21,048 bases of DNA, taken from assembly GCF_035998295.1 (NCBI RefSeq), contig NZ_DASYHS010000005.1, forward strand, positions 1-21,048, given 5' to 3'. This document shows positions 16,146 to 21,048 of this stretch, in pieces. Every line of letters begins with the position of its first letter. Position 1 is the stretch's first letter. The translations under genes were made by a program, and so were the position numbers. The DNA comes from DASYHS01 sp035998295 (GTDB lineage: Bacteria > Pseudomonadota > Alphaproteobacteria > Azospirillales > Azospirillaceae). The notes beneath the pieces are model-generated. The model saw nothing but the letters and a program-made list of their open reading frames with translations. It ran no database searches and was not told the DNA's origin.

Positions 16146-17420
16146 ATGGACGCCAATCCCGCACTCTCCGGGCCGCGCATCTTCCACGGATGGCTCGTCG
16201 TCGCGGCCGCCTTCGCCGTGATGCTGATGGGCTTCGGCAGCGCCTACACGTTCAGCGCCTTCGTCGAGCCGCTGCAGGCGGAGTTCGCGGCCTCGCGCGG
16301 CTCGGTCTCGCTGGTCTTCTCGCTCGCGGGCTTCCTGTATTTCGGCATCGGGGTGGCGAGCGGGCCGCTGGCGGACCGCTTCGGGTCGCGCCCGATGGCG
16401 GTCGCCGGCATGGTCCTGGTCGCCGCGGGGCTGGCGCTGGCGAGTGCGGCGCGCAGCCTGACGGAGGTGTACGCCGCCTACGGGCTGGGCGTCGGGCTCG
16501 GCGTCGGCTTCTCCTACGTTCCCGTCCTGGGCGCGGTCCAGCGCTGGTTCGCCCGGCGGCGGGGCTTCGCCTCCGGCCTGGCGGTCAGCGGCATCGGCGT
16601 CGGCACGCTGGCCATGCCGCCGCTGGCCTCGTTCCTGATCGGGGAGCTGGGATGGCGCGGCGCCTATCTCGCGATCGGCGGGCTGGTCGCCGTCGTGGGG
16701 ATCGGCGCGGCGCTGGCGATCGAGAGCGATCCCGACGCCCGGGGCCTGGGGCCCGACGGCGATCCCGTGCGCCCCGACGCGCAGGCGGCCCAACCGGGTT
16801 GGGAGTCGCCGGGCGGGGCGTCGATCCGCGACGCGGTCCTGTCCCGCCCGTTCATCGGCCTCTATCTCGCCTGCCTGTTGTCTTCGTTCGGGGTGTTCGT
16901 CCCGTTCGCGCATCTCGTGCCCTACGCCCTGGACCACGGCATCCCGCAGGGATCGGCCGTCGTCGTCCTGGGCATGATCGGCATCGGCAGCACCGCCGGG
17001 CGTTTCCTGCTCGGCGGGCTGGCCGACCGCATGGGCCGCCGCGCGTCCCTGCTGGCGATGTTCGCGGGCATGGCGCTCGCCCTGGGCGCCTGGGCGGGAT
17101 CGACGGGCTTCTGGCCGCTCGCCGCGTTCGCGCTCGCGTTCGGCGCCTTCTACGGCGGCTGGGTGGCGCTGCTTCCCGCCCTGGTCGCGGACCAGTTCGG
17201 CGGGCGCAACATCGCCGGTATCATCGGCATCCTCTACACCAGCGTCGCCATCGGCACGCTGGTCGGCCCCAGCGCCGCCGGCTTCGCGTACGACGCCGGC
17301 GGCAGCTACGCACTGCCCATACTCGCAGGCGCGCTGGCGAACGTCGCCGCCGCCGGCGTCCTGTGGGGCACGAGCCGAAGCGCTACGGCCGGTTCGGCCC
17401 GGGACCGAACAGGGCGTTGA
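16146..17420 (+). CDS. Major facilitator superfamily transporter
   Basis: The 424-aa inner-membrane protein is strongly hydrophobic with about twelve predicted helices in two halves. Motif A occurs after helix 2 (GPLADRFGSRPM) and again in the second half (GGLADRMGRRASLL). The N-terminus GPRIFHGWLVVAAAFAVMLM resembles the monocarboxylate/oxalate-formate-antiporter group of MFS carriers. The central loop (about 195-225) is hydrophilic. The ATG at 16146 has a perfect AGGAGG 5 nt upstream; the longer open frame upstream is spurious. The preceding gene is an amidase remnant, which hints at transport of an amide or its product acid. The last 38 bp overlap the 3' end of the convergent gene at 17383-18210. 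The substrate is unknown. Confidence 0.92.
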   Translation: MDANPALSGPRIFHGWLVVAAAFAVMLMGFGSAYTFSAFVEPLQAEFAASRGSVSLVFSLAGFLYFGIGVASGPLADRFGSRPMAVAGMVLVAAGLALASAARSLTEVYAAYGLGVGLGVGFSYVPVLGAVQRWFARRRGFASGLAVSGIGVGTLAMPPLASFLIGELGWRGAYLAIGGLVAVVGIGAALAIESDPDARGLGPDGDPVRPDAQAAQPGWESPGGASIRDAVLSRPFIGLYLACLLSSFGVFVPFAHLVPYALDHGIPQGSAVVVLGMIGIGSTAGRFLLGGLADRMGRRASLLAMFAGMALALGAWAGSTGFWPLAAFALAFGAFYGGWVALLPALVADQFGGRNIAGIIGILYTSVAIGTLVGPSAAGFAYDAGGSYALPILAGALANVAAAGVLWGTSRSATAGSARDRTGR

Positions 17421-18210
17421 TCTGCGCATGCGACATGGCGCCGTCCGCCAGGGGATCGGAGCGTCCGTCGCGCAGGAAGTCCCGGGTCAGCGCGGCGGCG
17501 CGGCCGAACAGGGACTGCAGGACCCCGGAGCCGGCGCTGAGCCGCCGCGCGCCGAGTGCGGCCAGCTCGGCCGCGGGCGGGACGCCCGGGCGGGCGAGGA
17601 CGTTGAGCGGCAGGCCGGCCTCGGCCGCGACGGTGCGGATGTCGGCCGGGGCCAGGATGCCCGGCACGAACAGGCCGTCCGCGCCGGCCGCCCGGTAGCG
17701 CGCGGCGCGGGCCAAAGTCTCCTCGATCCGGGCTTCCTCGGCGACGAGGCCGCGCAGGAACACGTCCGTGCGTGCGTTGACGAAGAGGTCGACGCCGAGC
17801 CGGCGCGCCGCCTCCTTCGCGGCCCCGATCTTGGCCGCGAGCAGGTCCGGCGAGCCGGTCCCGTCCTCGATGTTGATGCCGACGGCGCCGGCGTCGACGA
17901 CGCGCGCGATCATCCCGGCCACGCTCGCGGGATCGTCGGAATAGCCGCCCTCGACGTCGGCCGTCAGCGGCAGGGAGCTGACGCGCGCGATCAGGGCGAC
18001 GGTCTCGGCGAGCCGGTCGACCGGCAGGGCGTCGCCGTCGGGATAGCCATGGGCCCAGGCCACGCCGGCGCTGGTCGTGGCGAGCGCCCGGGCGCCGAGG
18101 CTCTCGACCAGGCGGGCGCTGCCGCCGTCCCAGACATTGGCCAGGACCAGCAGGTCCGGTCCCCGGTGGAGATCGTGGAAGATGGCGGCGTGGTCCGTTC
18201 TGACGGGCAT
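17383..18210 (-). CDS. PEP mutase/isocitrate lyase superfamily protein
   Basis: This 275-aa TIM-barrel protein belongs to the group often annotated as carboxyvinyl-carboxyphosphonate phosphorylmutase or 2-methylisocitrate lyase. Visible motifs are LANVWDGGSARLVE (about 23-36), TTSAGVAWAHGYPDGD (about 45-60), Asp85/Glu87 in TADVEGGYSDDP, GINIEDG (111-117) and FVNARTDVFLRG. It lacks the KxCGH catalytic-cysteine motif of true isocitrate and methylisocitrate lyases and contains no cysteine at all, so a lyase of that type is unlikely. AGGAG precedes the ATG at 18210. It starts 34 bp after the Ogt-type gene, probably in the same transcript. Its tail overlaps the MFS gene by 38 bp. The reaction is unknown. 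Confidence 0.88.
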   Translation of the reverse strand: MPVRTDHAAIFHDLHRGPDLLVLANVWDGGSARLVESLGARALATTSAGVAWAHGYPDGDALPVDRLAETVALIARVSSLPLTADVEGGYSDDPASVAGMIARVVDAGAVGINIEDGTGSPDLLAAKIGAAKEAARRLGVDLFVNARTDVFLRGLVAEEARIEETLARAARYRAAGADGLFVPGILAPADIRTVAAEAGLPLNVLARPGVPPAAELAALGARRLSAGSGVLQSLFGRAAALTRDFLRDGRSDPLADGAMSHAQINALFGPGPNRP

Positions 18211-18244
18211 GGGGAACTCCTTCGACGATGAGAGATCAAGAAGC

Positions 18245-18802
18245 TTAGGACCGGTCGAACAGGCCGCCGGTAACGGGTTGGAGGCCGGCCACCCGCTCGT
18301 GCGCGAGGAGCCAGCGCTTGCGCCCGATCCCGCCGCCGTAGCCGGTCAGCGATCCGTTCGCGCCGATCACGCGGTGGCAGGGTACCACGACGCCGACGGG
18401 GTTGGCGCCGTTGGCCAGGCCGACGGCGCGCACCGCCGCGGGCCGCCCGATGCGGCCGGCGAGCTCGCGGTAGGAGATCGTGGTGCCGCAGGGAATGCGC
18501 CGCAGCTCGTCCCATACGCGCCGCTGGAAGGCGGTGCCGCCGGTCGCCACCGCCAAGCCGTCGATCGCGTCCAGGGCCCCCTCGAAATAGGCCCGCAGGG
18601 CCGCGCGGACCGTGGCGGGAGCCGGCGCCGGGGACAGGCGGAAGCCGCCCTCGCCGTAGTGGAGCCGCAGCAGCCGCAGCATCCGGGGCTCGAAATCGGT
18701 CCAGTCGACGGCGCGCAGGCACCCGGCCGCGTCCGTGACGGCCAGGAGTTCGCCGACCGGGGTCTCCATCCGGTCGAGGGCGAGGGCGAGCGGGTCACGC
18801 AT
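18245..18802 (-). CDS. ogt: Methylated-DNA--protein-cysteine methyltransferase
   Basis: It repairs O6-methylguanine and O4-methylthymine by a suicidal transfer of the alkyl group to a cysteine. The 185 aa include the acceptor motif PCHRV with Cys142, the preceding NGANP (Asn131) and the DNA-recognition helix region TISYRELAGRIGRP. The N-terminal domain (1-80) is the less conserved ribonuclease-like half. The ATG at 18802 begins inside the end of the upstream ada-alkA gene, an 8-bp overlap, so translation is coupled. The open frame extends further upstream only as a shadow of that gene. Together with the preceding fusion protein it forms an alkylation-repair operon. The name could equally be given as mgt or adaB. 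Confidence 0.95.
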   Translation of the reverse strand: MRDPLALALDRMETPVGELLAVTDAAGCLRAVDWTDFEPRMLRLLRLHYGEGGFRLSPAPAPATVRAALRAYFEGALDAIDGLAVATGGTAFQRRVWDELRRIPCGTTISYRELAGRIGRPAAVRAVGLANGANPVGVVVPCHRVIGANGSLTGYGGGIGRKRWLLAHERVAGLQPVTGGLFDRS

Positions 18803-20309
18803 GGCTGGTTTCCTTTCCCCCGCCCCGCGCAAGGGCGTCCGCCGTCCACAGGTGCTGCGCCGCATAGGCGCGCCACGGGCGCCAGGGTTCGGCCCGCCCC
18901 CGCAGTTCGGTCGCGGTCGGGCGCCTGCCGTCGGGGCCGGCGGCACCCCGCATCAGGCCGATGTCGCTCGCCGGAAAGGCGTCCGGCTCGCGCACGGCCC
19001 TGAGCGCGATGTAATGGGCCGTCCATTCGCCGACGCCGCGGATCGCGCGCAGCCGCGCCACCGTCTCCTCGACGCTGCCGAGCGGCTCGAACAGGCCGGG
19101 ATCGGCGAGCACCGCCTCGGCCAGGGCGAGGAGCGCCGCCTTGCGCGCGCCGGGCATGCCGAGCGCCGAAAGGTCGGCCGCGGCGACCTGGGCCGGTGTC
19201 GGAAAGGCGAAGGCGAGCGCCGGGTCGCCGCGGTCGGCAGCGGCGATCGGCGTGCCGCACAGGCGCACGAGCGCGCCCGCGAGGCGGCGCGCCGCCTCGA
19301 CCGTCACCTGCTGGCCGAGCACGGCGCGCACCGCGAGTTCGAACCCGTCCCATCCGCCAGGCGCCCTCAGGCCCGGCCGTTCGGCGACGAGTGGGGCCAG
19401 CAGCGGGTCCCTGGCGAGATGCGCGCCGATCGCCGCGATGTCCGCGCCGAGATCGAAGACGCGCCGGATGCGCGCGACGACCGAGGGCAGCCCCCGCACG
19501 CAGGGGACGCGGATCGTCGCCGAGAGGCTGGAGCGATGGGGCGCGTGCGCGATCTCGACCGTGCCGGGGGCGCCATCGTGCAGGACCGTGCGGCGGTAGA
19601 CCTCCCCCTCGACGCGCTCGATGCCGGCGATCGCGCGGGCGCGCAGATAGGCCAGCATGGCCGGCCAGTCGTAGGGCGGGCGGTAGCGCAGCTCCACCGT
19701 GACGCCGGTCGCGGCGACCGTGCCCTCCGGCAGGGGCGTCACGCCCTTGCGCCGCAGCGCGCCGGGCGGGCGGCCGAAGAGGCGCTGGAAGGTCTCGTTG
19801 AAGCGCCGGACGCTGCCGAAGCCCGAGGCGAGCGCGACCTCGGCCATCGGCAGGCGCGTGTCGTGGATAAGCTGCTTCGCGAAGAGGACGCGGCGCGTCT
19901 GGGCGACGGCGATCGGCGAGGCGCCGAGATGCTGCTCGAACAGGCGGCGGAGCTGGCGCCCGCCGACGCCGAGACGCTCCGCGAGCCGCTCGACGCCGGC
20001 GTCCTCGCCGTCGAGTGCTCCCTCGGCGATCAGGGCGAGCCCGCGCGAGACGGTGTTGGAGGTGCCGCGCCAGGCGCCCAGATCGGGCGCCGTCTCCGGG
20101 CGGCAGCGCAGGCATGGCCGGAACCCGGCCTCCTGCGCGGCCGCGGCCGAGGCGTAGAAACGGCAATGCGCGGGCATCGGCGTGCGCGCCGGGCAGACCG
20201 GGCGGCAATAGATGCCGGTCGACGTCACGCCGACGAAGAGGCGGCCGTCGAAGCGGCGGTCGCGCGACTGGATCGCCCTGTAGCTGATCTCGGGGTCAAG
20301 CGGTTCCAT
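18795..20309 (-). CDS. Ada-N / AraC HTH / AlkA fusion: adaptive-response regulator and 3-methyladenine DNA glycosylase
   Basis: A single 504-aa protein joins damage sensing with base excision. Residues 1-75 form the Ada zinc domain, with Cys35, Cys39, Cys66 and Cys69 (YCRPVCP and RPCLRC). In E. coli Ada the first of these accepts methyl groups from phosphotriesters and switches on DNA binding. Residues about 85-187 are an AraC-type HTH (MAEVALASGFGSVRRFNETF). Residues about 203-315 are the AlkA N-terminal domain. Residues 320-480 are the HhH-GPD glycosylase, with GVGEWTAHYIALRA and the catalytic Asp449 in FPASDIGL. All key residues are present. The gene heads a minus-strand operon and overlaps ogt by 8 bp. 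It may activate its own promoter in 20310-20464. Such fusions occur in other bacteria. Confidence 0.95.
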   Translation of the reverse strand: MEPLDPEISYRAIQSRDRRFDGRLFVGVTSTGIYCRPVCPARTPMPAHCRFYASAAAAQEAGFRPCLRCRPETAPDLGAWRGTSNTVSRGLALIAEGALDGEDAGVERLAERLGVGGRQLRRLFEQHLGASPIAVAQTRRVLFAKQLIHDTRLPMAEVALASGFGSVRRFNETFQRLFGRPPGALRRKGVTPLPEGTVAATGVTVELRYRPPYDWPAMLAYLRARAIAGIERVEGEVYRRTVLHDGAPGTVEIAHAPHRSSLSATIRVPCVRGLPSVVARIRRVFDLGADIAAIGAHLARDPLLAPLVAERPGLRAPGGWDGFELAVRAVLGQQVTVEAARRLAGALVRLCGTPIAAADRGDPALAFAFPTPAQVAAADLSALGMPGARKAALLALAEAVLADPGLFEPLGSVEETVARLRAIRGVGEWTAHYIALRAVREPDAFPASDIGLMRGAAGPDGRRPTATELRGRAEPWRPWRAYAAQHLWTADALARGGGKETSHA

Positions 20310-20464
20310 CGGGCGACGATGCCACCGATCGGCGCCGCAGGCTCGCGGTTTTCGGACGCGATCGCCGCGCCATCAATCCCGATCAAGCGCGGGCGCGGGA
20401 AGGGCGCGTAGATTGGTCCCGCGCGGCCGGACGGCCCCGCGACACGACCCCGGAGCCGACCGAC
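20310..20464. promoter_or_regulatory. Divergent promoter region of the Ada-AlkA and amidase genes
   Basis: These 155 bp separate two divergent starts, so promoters for both directions must lie here. No convincing -35/-10 pair or Ada box can be read. A weak GGAG (about 20452-20455) precedes the amidase ATG. Confidence 0.4.

Positions 20465-21048
<584 letters not shown>

Noticed and set aside
13899..17420. Continuous 1173-codon open frame on the plus strand
   Set aside because: Only its last 424 codons (from 16146) are a real MFS protein. The rest is antisense to the M20 gene or upstream of the MFS ribosome-binding site and has repetitive Gly/Arg composition, as expected from GC-rich DNA.
15684..17429. 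Extension of the M20 open frame upstream on the minus strand
   Set aside because: It lies antisense to the amidase remnant and MFS gene, with no homology. The RocB-like protein starts naturally at 15683.
18367..20208. 613-codon minus-strand frame over the alkylation-repair genes
   Set aside because: It is an out-of-frame shadow of the Ada-AlkA and Ogt genes, which carry all recognisable motifs in their own frames.

Overview
The window is GC-rich chromosomal DNA. Several features fit an alphaproteobacterium, perhaps near Rhodospirillales: extreme GC3, a 609-aa GlmS, an alphaproteobacterial-type GTTC-N7-GTTC LexA box and IS630 remnants. The taxon is an inference; no rRNA or other marker gene is present.

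Layout. (1) 1-2579: a small uncharacterised protein on the minus strand (complement 65-541) sits divergent to glmS (750-2579). A perfect LexA-type box (577-591) lies in the spacer of a plausible promoter for the small gene, so it is probably an SOS gene. Two hairpins lie just past its 3' end. (2) 2580-2953: a non-coding junction with a perfect 16-bp tandem duplication. (3) 2954-13514: a compact plus-strand cluster, visibly less GC-rich than its flanks. It encodes a GlxA/CdhR-like AraC regulator, a complete OpuC/Yeh-type quaternary-amine ABC importer (permease, CBS-ATPase, permease, binding protein), a carbon-nitrogen hydrolase, an acyl-CoA dehydrogenase, an acyl-CoA ligase, a crotonase-fold protein and an MmgE/PrpD-family protein. 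The last five genes overlap or nearly abut. (4) 13515-14030: a scar with a frameshifted XRE regulator and an IS630-family transposase fragment, both minus strand. (5) 14028-17420: a RocB-like M20 hydrolase (minus), the C-terminal stub of an amidase (plus) and an MFS transporter (plus). (6) 17383-20309: a minus-strand operon for alkylation repair (Ada-N/AraC/AlkA fusion, then an Ogt-type methyltransferase) followed by a PEP-mutase/isocitrate-lyase-fold protein. (7) 20465-end: the start of an amidase-signature enzyme, cut by the window edge.

How the genes may work together. The central cluster reads as a self-contained, probably acquired module. A carnitine/betaine-type sensor would control uptake of a quaternary-ammonium-like solute. 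The solute could then undergo amide or nitrile hydrolysis, CoA activation, alpha,beta-dehydrogenation and a crotonase-type step, with an MmgE/PrpD enzyme acting at an unknown point. The dehydrogenase carries its likely catalytic glutamate at the isovaleryl-CoA-dehydrogenase position, and the crotonase lacks both canonical glutamates. No textbook betaine or carnitine pathway that I know has this exact gene set, so the substrate and chemistry look undescribed. That cluster is the best candidate here for a new system; the SOS-controlled small gene is second.
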